Of a stretch of 64,000 nt of DNA, positions 45,408 to 52,744 are shown one piece after another. The notes below the pieces were generated by a model, which worked only from the letters and a program-made list of their open reading frames with translations, did no database searches and was not told where the DNA came from. Origin of the DNA: Citrobacter sp. (GTDB lineage Bacteria; Pseudomonadota; Gammaproteobacteria; Enterobacterales; Enterobacteriaceae). Position 1 is the stretch's first letter, and the number at the start of each line of letters is the position of its first letter. The position numbers and the translations under genes were made by a program. The DNA lies in the NCBI GenBank assembly GCA_019415335.1, contig DXKH01000135.1, positions 124,001 to 188,000 of the forward strand, given 5' to 3'.

Positions 45408-45974
45408 TCACATAACTCCCGGAGCCATGGCGGCCAGACTTGTCACCACTGCGGCGATGGATTCATTCGGCAGGAAGCGCAGCAGTGCTTCAGCAGCTTC
45501 TCTCACCTCTTTCTCAAGGCGTTGTATCGGCTGACCAAGTAACTTCGCCTGATGCGCTTCAGTGCACTCTTTCATGGCCTCTGCAATCAGTTCGGCCTCA
45601 GTCTTTGCGACCAGACCAAACTCCCTCGCCACTTTCTCGTTATCCCGCGCCATCACGTCGACAATCACCGGGATAAGTGCCACTAGGTTTTTGTCGTTCT
45701 TCGGGCCGGGTTCATTAATCATTCGGAAGAAATTTTGCTTCGTGTTGTGCTCAGAACCAGCGAGCAGTAACCCTCGACCTCCCCGCGCAAGCCACTCTTT
45801 GGCTACCAGTTGCGATATGTAGACCTGAGCCATTCCTGGCGTTGCTTTGTGCCATGCCTTAACAGCTTCACGGATCTTGGTCAGCTTACTGTTATTGCGC
45901 GGAACGCCTTGATAAATCGAAATCAACGGACTCGCCATGAATCCGGTATTGTGTTGATACGCAAGTGAATGCAT
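45408..45974 (-). CDS. CII-position regulator, YdaT/YmfL-like
   Basis: 188 residues; the ATG at 45974 has GGGA about 6 bases upstream. The region QVYISQLVAKEWLARGGRGL followed by NTKQNFFRMINEPGPKNDKN recalls the YdaT/YmfL group from the Rac and e14 prophages, which occupies the cII position. The C-terminal half is a long helix (EAHQAKLLGQPIQRLEKEVR). It may activate lysogenic promoters like CII, or act on the host as YdaT does. Position right after cro is the main support. Confidence 0.6.
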   Translation of the reverse strand: MHSLAYQHNTGFMASPLISIYQGVPRNNSKLTKIREAVKAWHKATPGMAQVYISQLVAKEWLARGGRGLLLAGSEHNTKQNFFRMINEPGPKNDKNLVALIPVIVDVMARDNEKVAREFGLVAKTEAELIAEAMKECTEAHQAKLLGQPIQRLEKEVREAAEALLRFLPNESIAAVVTSLAAMAPGVM

Positions 45975-45991
45975 TGCTTTCCCTTTCGTGG

Positions 45992-46225
45992 TTAGGCCGC
46001 TGTATTACGCGGCGATGCAAATACCAGGCTTTCTTTAAGAACCGGGGCCTGGCGGTGAAAATACTTAGTGGCATCTTCAATAGCCGATGCCATTTCTGGA
46101 GATGCACGACGATTGCCATAGGCGATCTGGTCCAGGTAACCTGGCGTCGTATTAGCGAGTTTTGCAAGCTGCGCCCATTCGTCGGTTGTGGCGCTCTTAC
46201 GCCAGCGATGCAGTTCAGTGCTCAT
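45992..46225 (-). CDS. cro: Cro-like repressor (YdaS-type helix-turn-helix)
   Basis: 77 residues. It has the YdaS/Cro-like pattern WAQLAKLANTTPGYLDQIAY then NRRASPEMASAIEDAT, a helix-turn-helix whose recognition segment starts near TTPGYLDQ. It is the first gene of the leftward early operon, divergent from cI across OR, so it should act as the lytic repressor Cro. Start ATG 46225. Confidence 0.8.
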   Translation of the reverse strand: MSTELHRWRKSATTDEWAQLAKLANTTPGYLDQIAYGNRRASPEMASAIEDATKYFHRQAPVLKESLVFASPRNTAA

Positions 46226-46257
46226 TGATGTCTCCGGTTGAGTCGTTTGATTTGGAG

Positions 46258-46323
46258 TTTAGCGTTATGCTAAATACTACGCAAGCAACATTTAGCAATT
46301 TGCACATTTATCATTTTGCTAAA
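46258..46323. promoter_or_regulatory. Right operator region OR between cro and cI
   Basis: Three 17-bp operator-like sites: TTTAGCGTTATGCTAAA (46258-46274, perfect TTTAGC/GCTAAA ends), TTTAGCAATTTGCACAT (46291-46307) and TTTATCATTTTGCTAAA (46307-46323). Centre spacings are 33 and 16 bases. The leftward promoter for cro (minus-strand TTGCTA, 16 bases, TATTTA) overlaps the sites, and cI starts 19 bases to the right. Confidence 0.85.
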
Positions 46324-46341
46324 AGCGGTAACAATGCAGGG

Positions 46342-47019
46342 ATGGAAAATAAAGAAATCAGAAAGGCCAACCTGGAATCGCTGTACGAAAAGCGCCAGAA
46401 CGAATCTGGAATGACTAAGGCACAGTTCGCTGAACTCATCGAGACAAGTCCTGCTGCGCTTAGCCAGCTTCTTGGACCAAATCCAAACCGCAATATTGGC
46501 GATAGGATGGCTCGCAAAATTGAAACTACGCTTAATCTGCCTTTTGGCTGGATGGACGTTTTACACACCGGTGAAAAAACTTCTAATGTTTCCTTTCGAG
46601 AAATCAACGATGCGAAAGGTAGCTATCCTGTAATTAGTTGGGTTAGTGCGGGGCAATGGATGGAAGCAGTAGAACCTTATCATCGTAGGTCAATAGATCG
46701 CTGGTATGACACCACTGTAGAATGTTCAGAAGATTCTTTCTGGCTTGATGTGAAGGGAGACTCTATGACTTCACCTGTTGGGCTAAGTATTCCTGAAGGT
46801 GCGGCAATTCTTGTCGATCCTTTAGTGGAACCCAGAAACGGAAAGTTGGTGGTTGCCAAACTCGAAAGTGACAACGAGGCAACATTTAAGAAGCTCGTTA
46901 TTGATGCCGGTCGTCGATTTCTTAAACCACTTAACCCGCAATATCCGATGCTTGAGGTAAACGGTAACTGTAAAATTATCGGCGTTGTTGTTGACGCAAA
47001 AATTCTGAATATCCCATAA
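46342..47019 (+). CDS. cI: CI-type repressor, self-cleaving S24 peptidase
   Basis: 225 residues from ATG 46342 (MENKEIRKANLESLYEKRQN). Helix-turn-helix at about residues 24-48 (MTKAQFAELIETSPAALSQL). Self-cleavage site Ala103-Gly104 (WVSAGQW). Catalytic Ser141 in KGDSMTSP and Lys183 in ATFKKL, exactly as in lambda CI. It would be inactivated by RecA after DNA damage, giving SOS induction. It is transcribed rightward from OR. Confidence 0.94.
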   Translation: MENKEIRKANLESLYEKRQNESGMTKAQFAELIETSPAALSQLLGPNPNRNIGDRMARKIETTLNLPFGWMDVLHTGEKTSNVSFREINDAKGSYPVISWVSAGQWMEAVEPYHRRSIDRWYDTTVECSEDSFWLDVKGDSMTSPVGLSIPEGAAILVDPLVEPRNGKLVVAKLESDNEATFKKLVIDAGRRFLKPLNPQYPMLEVNGNCKIIGVVVDAKILNIP

Positions 47020-47092
47020 AACCAACCAATTATATTTTTGGAAAAGACGCCGTGTTAGGATGCTTACGATTACAAACAATGGATATAACATA

Positions 47093-47473
47093 ATGAAAAA
47101 AATGGCTTTAGTAATACTTGTGGCGTTAACCGTGGCTGGTTGTGCTTCTTCAGGTAATCAGCAACTTAAAAATGAGACTGAAACCAGCGTACAGACTAAA
47201 ATTCAGGAAGGGAAAACCACCAAAGCAGAGGTGAAAACTACCTTTGGATCACCTGATGCTGTCTCTTATACTGACGGCGGAAATGAGATCTGGAAGTATT
47301 CGTTTGCCAAGGTGAAAGTTAACGGAACCAGCTTTATCCCCTTCTACGGTCTTTTCCACAATGGAACAAATGGCACGAAGAAAGAGCTGACCATCTTGTT
47401 TAAGGACGACAAAGTGCAGAAATATACAATGGCAGAGTCTGCTATTAACACTAAATCAGGATGGGCAGACTAA
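47093..47473 (+). CDS. Small SmpA/BamE-like lipoprotein next to cI, probable moron
   Basis: 126 residues from ATG 47093. Lipobox LTVAGC with Cys17, then a BamE/SmpA-type small domain (IQEGKTTKAEVKTTFGSPDA, GNEIWKYSFAKVKV, KKELTILFKDDKVQKYTM). It is located directly after cI in the same direction, the place of rex or other lysogeny-expressed genes, so it is probably made in the lysogen. Residue 18 is Ala, which allows outer-membrane sorting. A role in superinfection exclusion or envelope change is inferred. Confidence 0.8.
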   Translation: MKKMALVILVALTVAGCASSGNQQLKNETETSVQTKIQEGKTTKAEVKTTFGSPDAVSYTDGGNEIWKYSFAKVKVNGTSFIPFYGLFHNGTNGTKKELTILFKDDKVQKYTMAESAINTKSGWAD

Positions 47474-47480
47474 GCTATAT

Positions 47481-47506
47481 CCCCGGTAACGCGCCGGGGT
47501 TTATTT
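47481..47506 (+). terminator. Terminator after the cI-lipoprotein unit
   Basis: CCCCGG-TAACGCG-CCGGGG followed by TTTATTT on the plus strand, between the convergent lipoprotein gene and the small leftward gene; it partly overlaps the latter's stop and ends the lysogenic transcript. Confidence 0.8.
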
Positions 47507-47713
47507 CCCTTTCCTCATAAGCTCGGCAGTATCACGTAATAATCCTTTATGAATGGTGTTCTTCACCGCCTTACGCTTCCCCTCAAGAAATCCAACTATA
47601 TTGTCGCGATTGATTTCTATGCTGTTATAAATCAACTCAATTACCACTACCCCGATCTCGCCAGCCATGAAGGCAATGCGATCTTCCTTTAGTTCATCCA
47701 CTTCCTCTTTCAT
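47501..47713 (-). CDS. Small helical phage protein (YmgB/AriR-like pattern)
   Basis: 70 residues from ATG 47713, preferred for the GGTGAG before it; ATG 47725 has no such site. Helical: EELIYNSIEINRDNIV-like centre (VIELIYNSIEINRDNIVGFL) and LLRDTAELMRKGK end. The pattern of a short helix pair with INRxNI recalls the YmgB/AriR family of E. coli biofilm/acid regulators, but I am unsure. It is transcribed toward the lipoprotein gene, from beside OL. Confidence 0.5.
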   Translation of the reverse strand: MKEEVDELKEDRIAFMAGEIGVVVIELIYNSIEINRDNIVGFLEGKRKAVKNTIHKGLLRDTAELMRKGK

Positions 47714-47787
47714 TTTTCTCACCATATCAATTGTTCAACGTTTGTCCAGTATAGCACCAACCTCATGCTAAAAAATTTATTCCTTTA

Positions 47788-47862
47788 TTAATCAATACGC
47801 TAAATAAAATTCGCCATTTATTTAGCATTTTGCTATTGCGCATAATTTAGCATCACGCTAAA
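47788..47862. promoter_or_regulatory. Left operator region OL
   Basis: Three sites of the same kind as in OR: TTAATCAATACGCTAAA (47788-47804), TTTAGCATTTTGCTATT (47821-47837) and TTTAGCATCACGCTAAA (47846-47862, perfect ends). A further GCTAAA half-site lies at 47767. Centre spacings are 33 and 25 bases. The rightward early promoter must lie here or just after it. Confidence 0.8.
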
Positions 47863-48252
47863 TTCAACTCATCGAAACGAAACATCGACAGCTGAGCGAA
47901 GTTAGCCAGCGGCGGACAGCAAGTCGCCTGCTTTTTAACAACATGCAATCTGCACCTGGCGCTGAGCGAAGAGATTCGCATAACTCAGTTCCCCGCTATC
48001 TCCAGACCTCAAGGGGTCATGGCATACCGGGCGCGCGGCGGACAGGGTTGGGTGCAGCAAAACAGGAATGTTTTGGGATTGGATGAATGCGCAGGCTGAT
48101 GCGCAGGGTGACGTGACTGACTCCCGAGGATAGCTAAGCAAATAAGTCAGCTCCAGCCGCCTAAAAAGCGCCTTATGCCGGAGATCAGCGCCGGCCATCC
48201 AATCGCCAAAGCATTTCTCCCGCATCAGCGGGTAACTACAGGGGGTAAGGCC
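47863..48252 (+). ncRNA. Structured non-coding leader of the rightward early operon (put-like candidate)
   Basis: 390 bases without a credible gene, between OL and the first rightward gene. It contains a GC-rich hairpin with T5 (47909-47936), CAAAACA-GGAA-TGTTTTG (48058-48075), GCGCA-GGCTGA-TGCGC (48089-48104) and CTGACT...AGTCAG (48117-48150) around a smaller internal loop region. Tandem stem-loops close to an early promoter resemble the put RNA of phage HK022, which itself makes polymerase terminator-resistant. No N-like gene is present. The role is inferred. Confidence 0.5.
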
Positions 48253-48528
48253 ATGAAAACTCAGTTGGGAGTAAAGGTTGATGTCGACGTTAAGCGCATT
48301 AAAACTTGCATTAAGGTGTGCGATAGATTTACCGCCGAGGTGATCGATGCCGACGGAAATTCTGTAAGAAGCATGGAGAATGAATACGTCCCTGACTGCT
48401 TCCCTGGCAATCATTATGGGGACTATCTGGAATTGGATATTGATATCGAGACTGGCCAAATCCTCAATTGGCAAAAGCCATCGCAAGCAGCATTAAGTCA
48501 GCTTGTCGGTGAAAGTGATGACGATTAA
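48253..48528 (+). CDS. Hypothetical protein, first gene of the rightward early operon
   Basis: 91 residues; the ATG at 48253 follows GGGGGTAAGG. Acidic: MKTQLGVKVDVDVKRIKTCI at the start and LELDIDIETGQILNWQKPSQ later. Beta-rich; family not recognised. A terminator follows directly, so its expression relative to the genes beyond depends on antitermination. Confidence 0.7.
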   Translation: MKTQLGVKVDVDVKRIKTCIKVCDRFTAEVIDADGNSVRSMENEYVPDCFPGNHYGDYLELDIDIETGQILNWQKPSQAALSQLVGESDDD

Positions 48529-48548
48529 CCCGCTGCGGCGGGTTTTTT
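48527..48548 (+). terminator. Intrinsic terminator after the first early gene
   Basis: AACCCGC-TGCG-GCGGGTT with following T4 (T6 in total) on the plus strand, overlapping the stop of the first early gene. All recombination genes lie beyond it. Confidence 0.88.
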
Positions 48549-48686
48549 CATACCTCAGTCGCTTCACCGAGGCGGCTTAGTTATGACAACCGGCGGCCAT
48601 CCACCGCCACTTTTTTTGTTTTGCCGCACAAGCGCAGAAGTCTTGTATTAACCGTTCCGTTCGCCGCGATAAGGCCAAGAGGATTT

Positions 48687-48935
48687 ATGAGTAACAAAAC
48701 AGGCGGTCCAGCCTTCCCTTACTCAGGGGTTCATAAGGGTGAAAAAGAAAACCTGATAGTCGACAGCCATGGCATGACGCTGCGCGATTACTTCGCGGCG
48801 AAGGCTATGCAGTCGGCTTTGTTAGCGCCGAAGCCAGAGAACCCGGTGGAACGCATGGATATTTATGCTCAGTCAGTAGCTGAAATCTCTTACGAGATGG
48901 CTGATGCAATGCTCCGCGCCCGGGAGGCATCATGA
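48687..48935 (+). CDS. Small hypothetical phage protein
   Basis: 82 residues; the ATG at 48687 has AGAGGA before it. MSNKTGGPAFPYSGVHKGEK followed by GMTLRDYFAAKAMQSALLA and ISYEMADAMLRAREAS is a common enterobacterial phage protein type found in early regions, with no known role. It overlaps the next gene by 4 bases. Confidence 0.7.
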   Translation: MSNKTGGPAFPYSGVHKGEKENLIVDSHGMTLRDYFAAKAMQSALLAPKPENPVERMDIYAQSVAEISYEMADAMLRAREAS

Positions 48936-49090
48936 CAGTCACCCACAACGGCAAGCAGTACACCGCCAAAAAGCTTAACGATAACGAGTGGCAGCTGACG
49001 TCGGTATCGACACCGCGTGAAAAGCTGACGCTTAACCGCTGGCAGATGCATATCGCTGGCCTCCTGAAACAGGTTGAGGTGAAGGTATGA
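48932..49090 (+). CDS. Small hypothetical protein
   Basis: 52 residues (MTVTHNGKQYTAKKLNDNEW, then a helix with LNRWQMHIAGLLKQVEVKV). ATGA overlaps at both ends within the operon support translation. The first half is beta-like and the second is an amphipathic helix. Family not recognised. Confidence 0.6.
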   Translation: MTVTHNGKQYTAKKLNDNEWQLTSVSTPREKLTLNRWQMHIAGLLKQVEVKV

Positions 49091-49296
49091 TCAACCACTA
49101 CGGCACCACCCCGCTCATTCGCCAGTGCATCACGCCCGGCATGATGGCAATGCATGAAGGCCGCACCTATCGCGTCTCAGCAGTCATTCAGGAGCGCAAA
49201 TTGGTTTACCTCCACACCGATGCAGAAATCATCCGCCTCAGTGACTGCGTGATTGACGTCCTTCTGGACGGTCACGGCAACCCTATCCAGCACTAA
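49087..49296 (+). CDS. Small hypothetical protein
   Basis: 69 residues (MINHYGTTPLIRQCITPGMM), beta-rich with GRTYRVSAVIQERKLVYLHT and a short C-terminal end. It looks like a small SH3-like barrel. Starts in an ATGA overlap; function unknown. Confidence 0.6.
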   Translation: MINHYGTTPLIRQCITPGMMAMHEGRTYRVSAVIQERKLVYLHTDAEIIRLSDCVIDVLLDGHGNPIQH

Positions 49297-49366
49297 CCAC
49301 CATATTCAACCGATCGGCCTGGCTAAATGCGGGCGGGATCTGCACATCAAAATTTCAGGAGAAACC

Positions 49367-50338
49367 ATGAGCGAAGTAACGGATTTAGTCGTCATTGAGA
49401 AACAGAACGCAATGGCGGTATTCACCACCAAAGAGCAGCTCGACCCGATTATTGAGGCGATCGAGAAAGAAGCTCGCAGCCTGGTACCGGATGTGTCGAC
49501 CCGCAAAGGCCGCGACGCTATCGCATCCATGGCGCACAAGGTTGCCCGTTCCAAAACCTACATCGACAACGCCGGTAAAGATCTGGTTGCCGAGCTTAAA
49601 GCCCTGCCGAAGCAGATCGACGAAAGCCGCCGCATTGTGCGTGAGCGGCTGGAAGCGCTTAAGGATGAAGTGCGCCGTCCTCTAACCGAATGGGAAGCCG
49701 AGCAGGAACGCATCAAGGCTGAAGAAGCCATGAACGCGCTGCACGCCGAAGCGCTGGAAATGAACATCAAGTTCGATCAGGATCTGGCGGCCAAGTTCGA
49801 AGCGGACCACGAAATGGCTCTACTGATGAACAAGGATTTCGACCGTGACCGCGAAGAGCAGCGCCGACAGGCGGAACAGGCACAGCGTGAGCACGAAGAA
49901 CGAATTAAGCAGGAGGCGGCAGAACAGGCCCGCCGCGATGCCGAAGCGAAGCACAGGGCTGAACTGGAAGCTGCAGAACGCCGTGAAGCAGAAGAGAAAG
50001 CCCGCGCTGAACTGGCGGAACGCCAGCGCATTGAAGCGGAACAGCGTGCGGCACGCGAGAAGCAGGAAGCAGAAGCCCGGGCGGAAAGAGAAAAAGCTGC
50101 GGCAGTGGAAGCTGAGCGCCTCAAAGCAAAACAGGCAGAAGAGAAACGCCTGGCAGAAGAGAAGCGAATCGCCGATGAGCAGGCAAAGCGCGAGGCTGAC
50201 GTTAAGCACCGCAAGACGGTCGGCACCAACATCGTTAACGCGCTCACCAATAACACCAGCTTAACTCGCGAACAGGCTATCGAAGTGCTTACCGCTCTGA
50301 AAGATGACCTGATCCCCTGCGCGAAAATCCATTACTGA
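49367..50338 (+). CDS. Coiled-coil, TolA-like phage protein of the recombination operon
   Basis: 323 residues; the ATG at 49367 has CAGGAG 8 bases before. The N-terminal domain (DLVVIEKQNAMAVFTTKEQL, KGRDAIASMAHKVARSKTYI) is conserved among phages carrying bet/exo. Residues 125-290 are a long Glu/Ala/Arg/Lys coiled coil (for example AERQRIEAEQRAAREKQEAE), often mislabelled TolA. The C-terminal globular end (NIVNALTNNTSLTREQAIEV) is DNA-repair-like. It sits two genes before bet, in the place where other phages have Gam-type or accessory proteins. Its role in recombination is inferred only. Confidence 0.65.
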   Translation: MSEVTDLVVIEKQNAMAVFTTKEQLDPIIEAIEKEARSLVPDVSTRKGRDAIASMAHKVARSKTYIDNAGKDLVAELKALPKQIDESRRIVRERLEALKDEVRRPLTEWEAEQERIKAEEAMNALHAEALEMNIKFDQDLAAKFEADHEMALLMNKDFDRDREEQRRQAEQAQREHEERIKQEAAEQARRDAEAKHRAELEAAERREAEEKARAELAERQRIEAEQRAAREKQEAEARAEREKAAAVEAERLKAKQAEEKRLAEEKRIADEQAKREADVKHRKTVGTNIVNALTNNTSLTREQAIEVLTALKDDLIPCAKIHY

Positions 50339-50345
50339 GGCAACC

Positions 50346-50630
50346 ATGAACGCATATCTCACTTACGACCGCATCGAAGATCGGCGCTGGGTTGAACAGC
50401 AGCTCGGCGATGAGAAAGAGAAGTGGATCGACGACCGGGCACAGCAAATCATAGACATGATGCCAAAAGAACCGTCCGGCCTCTTCCACTTCTCAGTACC
50501 GATCGACTCCAGCCCATACGAAGGACTTCGCAGCGATAAAGCTGGCGAGGCCTACAACGATTTCATTTCGGCAGTTGCTTACGCCCAGGCGGAATACGAC
50601 TGGGAACACCGTACCGGCTGCCCGTTTTAA
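50346..50630 (+). CDS. Small hypothetical protein before bet
   Basis: 94 residues (MNAYLTYDRIEDRRWVEQQL), acidic, with helix-rich content (KEKWIDDRAQQIIDMMPKEP) and a C-terminal AYAQAEYDWEHRTGCPF. It is regularly found just before bet in Salmonella/Klebsiella-type prophages, as far as I recall. Function unknown. Confidence 0.65.
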   Translation: MNAYLTYDRIEDRRWVEQQLGDEKEKWIDDRAQQIIDMMPKEPSGLFHFSVPIDSSPYEGLRSDKAGEAYNDFISAVAYAQAEYDWEHRTGCPF

Positions 50631-50647
50631 TTTTTGAGGGGATAACG

Positions 50648-51493
50648 ATGGCAAACGAATTAACAATCACAGCAACGTCGCTTCAGGAGATAGGCGTCGA
50701 CGTCTCCACCTGGAGCGCGCTGAAGAACAGCATCTACCCTGGCGCCAAAGACGAATCGGTAATGATGGCGCTTGATTACTGTCGCGCCCGCCAGTTGGAT
50801 CCGTTGCTTAAACCTGTTCACCTCGTTCCGATGTACGTGAAAGACTCGAAAACAGGCAAAGGCGACTGGCGCGACGTGGTCATGCCGGGCATCGGGCTTT
50901 ACCGCATTCAGGCAGACCGTTCTGGCGATTATGCCGGGGCCCGCGAGCCTGAGTTCGGACCCGACGTAACTCAGACGCTAACTGGCGTCGAGGTGACCTT
51001 CCCTCAGTGGTGCAAATACACCGTCTACAAGCGCATGCCCAGCGGCGAGATCGTCGAGTTCAGCGCCAAAGAATACTGGATTGAAAACTACGCCACCGGC
51101 GGCCGAGACACCACGGCGCCGAATGCAATGTGGAAAAAACGCCCATACGGCCAACTGGCGAAATGCGCAGAAGCCCAGGCATTACGTAAGGCATGGCCTG
51201 AGATTGGACAGCAGCCTACCGCCGAAGAAATGGAAGGCAAATCACTGGACGTTGATATCCGTGACGTCACGCCGCGCAGCACCACAGAAGCACTTCCACC
51301 AGCAGCAAGCGAAGAAACGCTTCAGGCGATAACCGATCTCTTAACATCGCTGAATAAAGACTGGGAGCAAGACTTCCTCCCTGTGTGCAGCGACATCTTC
51401 AAACGGCCAATTCTTGAGGCGTCAGACCTCACTGAAGAAGAGGCACAGAAAGGGTTCAACTTCCTTCAGAAAAAAGCTAAGGCGGCAGCATGA
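50648..51493 (+). CDS. bet: Bet, single-strand annealing protein
   Basis: 281 residues. Redbeta/RecT superfamily: [60 protein letters not shown]. It anneals complementary single strands produced by Exo. The C-terminal 70 residues are the region that contacts Exo and SSB in lambda. It is coupled to exo by a 4-base overlap. No Gam-like gene precedes it. Confidence 0.94.
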   Translation: MANELTITATSLQEIGVDVSTWSALKNSIYPGAKDESVMMALDYCRARQLDPLLKPVHLVPMYVKDSKTGKGDWRDVVMPGIGLYRIQADRSGDYAGAREPEFGPDVTQTLTGVEVTFPQWCKYTVYKRMPSGEIVEFSAKEYWIENYATGGRDTTAPNAMWKKRPYGQLAKCAEAQALRKAWPEIGQQPTAEEMEGKSLDVDIRDVTPRSTTEALPPAASEETLQAITDLLTSLNKDWEQDFLPVCSDIFKRPILEASDLTEEEAQKGFNFLQKKAKAAA

Positions 51494-52170
51494 CACCCGA
51501 AATTATCCTGTCCAGGACCGGTATTGACGTAACTACTATCCAACAGGGCGATGAGGCGTGGCACCGGCTGCGCCTCGGCGTTATCACTGCCTCTGAAGTG
51601 CATAACGTCATTTCAAAGCCGCGCTCCGGCACCAAATGGACGGGCATGAAGATGTCCTACTTCCACACCCTGCTCGCCGAGGTATGCACTGGCGTAGCGC
51701 CAGAGGTTAACGCCAAGGCTCTGGCCTGGGGAAAGCAGTACGAGGAAGACGCCCGCACCCTATTCGAGTTCACCACCGACGTGAAAGTCACGGAGTCTCC
51801 GATCCTGTTCCGTGACGAGAGCATGCGCACAGCGTGCTCCCCTGACGGCCTTTGCAGTAACAATTTCGGCCTCGAGCTGAAATGCCCGTTCACCTCTCGC
51901 GACTTCATGAAATTCCGCCTCGGCGGTTTTGAGGCCATTAAGTCAGAGTACATGGCTCAGGTGCAGTACAGCATGTGGGTAACAGGGAAAGACGCCTGGT
52001 TCTTTGCCAACTACGACCCACGCATGAAGCGCGAAGGTATTCACCACGTCGTCGTTGAGCGGGATCCGCAGTACATGTCCGATTTCAACGAAATGGTGCC
52101 GGAGTTCGTCGAGAAGATGGACGAGGCGCTGGCGGAGATCGGCTTCACGTTCGGGGAGCAGTGGAAATGA
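51490..52170 (+). CDS. exo: Lambda-type 5'-3' exonuclease Exo
   Basis: 226 residues, exactly lambda Exo length. The catalytic residues Asp119, Glu129 and Lys131 align (CSPDG...LELKCPF). Long identical stretches to lambda Exo from memory include [20 protein letters not shown]. It degrades the 5' strand of double-stranded ends, feeding Bet. High identity in a phage whose head genes are unrelated to lambda shows mosaicism. Confidence 0.96.
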   Translation: MTPEIILSRTGIDVTTIQQGDEAWHRLRLGVITASEVHNVISKPRSGTKWTGMKMSYFHTLLAEVCTGVAPEVNAKALAWGKQYEEDARTLFEFTTDVKVTESPILFRDESMRTACSPDGLCSNNFGLELKCPFTSRDFMKFRLGGFEAIKSEYMAQVQYSMWVTGKDAWFFANYDPRMKREGIHHVVVERDPQYMSDFNEMVPEFVEKMDEALAEIGFTFGEQWK

Positions 52171-52595
52171 AACGCACACCCTTCTACCGCAGGCCCGGGC
52201 GAACCGGGCAATTCTCCGGCCTCCGTGAGCGCGTTATCTGGATGATTCAGACGCGCGGCCGCCCGGTAACCGGTAGCGAAATCGCTGAGAAGTTTGGCGT
52301 AACGCTCATCGAGTTTAACCGTGTCGCCAACGGCATTACCCGCGGCACCGGACAGATAGCGCAGATCGTTGAGTCGGAAAAGTGGATCAACGAGGACGGC
52401 ATCTGCGATCGGGCATTTAGCCTGGCCAGCAAGCCAAAGGTTGTAACGCCGCAAGGAAAATCACGGCTGTTCACCCGGCGCGCCATTGAGCAATCGCAGG
52501 AAGGCAGGCGGCGGGAGTGCATTGCTCGCGCCGCCCGCCGTAGCCGCCTGATTGCTCAGGGCCTCTACATCGACGAAATGGAGTCCATCCTATGA
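52167..52595 (+). CDS. Basic helix-turn-helix-like phage protein
   Basis: 142 residues from ATG 52167, overlapping the exo stop. Arg-rich N-terminus ([20 protein letters not shown]), a winged-helix-like centre ([20 protein letters not shown]) and a basic helical end ([20 protein letters not shown]). It probably binds DNA; role unknown. It occupies the place between exo and the DUF1317 gene, where lambda has no counterpart. Confidence 0.65.
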   Translation: MKRTPFYRRPGRTGQFSGLRERVIWMIQTRGRPVTGSEIAEKFGVTLIEFNRVANGITRGTGQIAQIVESEKWINEDGICDRAFSLASKPKVVTPQGKSRLFTRRAIEQSQEGRRRECIARAARRSRLIAQGLYIDEMESIL

Positions 52596-52744
52596 CTCAC
52601 GCTCACGACGACATCAGGGTTGGCACGCTGTGCCTTCCCTTCATTGGTAACGGCTGGCTAATGCCATGGGGTGAAGTGTTCACTAATCCATTAAAGGCGC
52701 AGCGGCTCGCTGAGGAATATCGGGAAAGGCAGGAGGCGGCATGA
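52592..52744 (+). CDS. DUF1317-type small protein (lambda orf60a-like)
   Basis: 50 residues ([39 protein letters not shown]). The start and the NPLKAQRLAEE motif agree with lambda orf60a, which lies downstream of exo. Function unknown. Starts in an ATGA-type overlap and shares its stop with the start of the DGQHR gene. Confidence 0.8.
   Translation: MTHAHDDIRVGTLCLPFIGNGWLMPWGEVFTNPLKAQRLAEEYRERQEAA

Noticed and set aside
47935..48486. A 183-residue leftward open frame opposite the early leader
   Set aside because: It runs antisense through the hairpin-rich leader and the first early gene, has no ribosome binding site, and no recognisable domain.
49829..50210. TolA membrane protein
   Set aside because: The similarity comes from a generic Ala/Glu/Lys/Arg coiled coil; there is no N-terminal membrane helix and the gene belongs to a recombination operon.
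49777..50256. Ser/Ala/Arg-rich leftward frames opposite the coiled-coil gene
   Set aside because: They mirror the repetitive coiled-coil codons and have no start signal.
48932..50338. A gam gene before bet
   Set aside because: None of the small proteins or the coiled-coil protein shows a pattern I can match to lambda Gam or Abc proteins.
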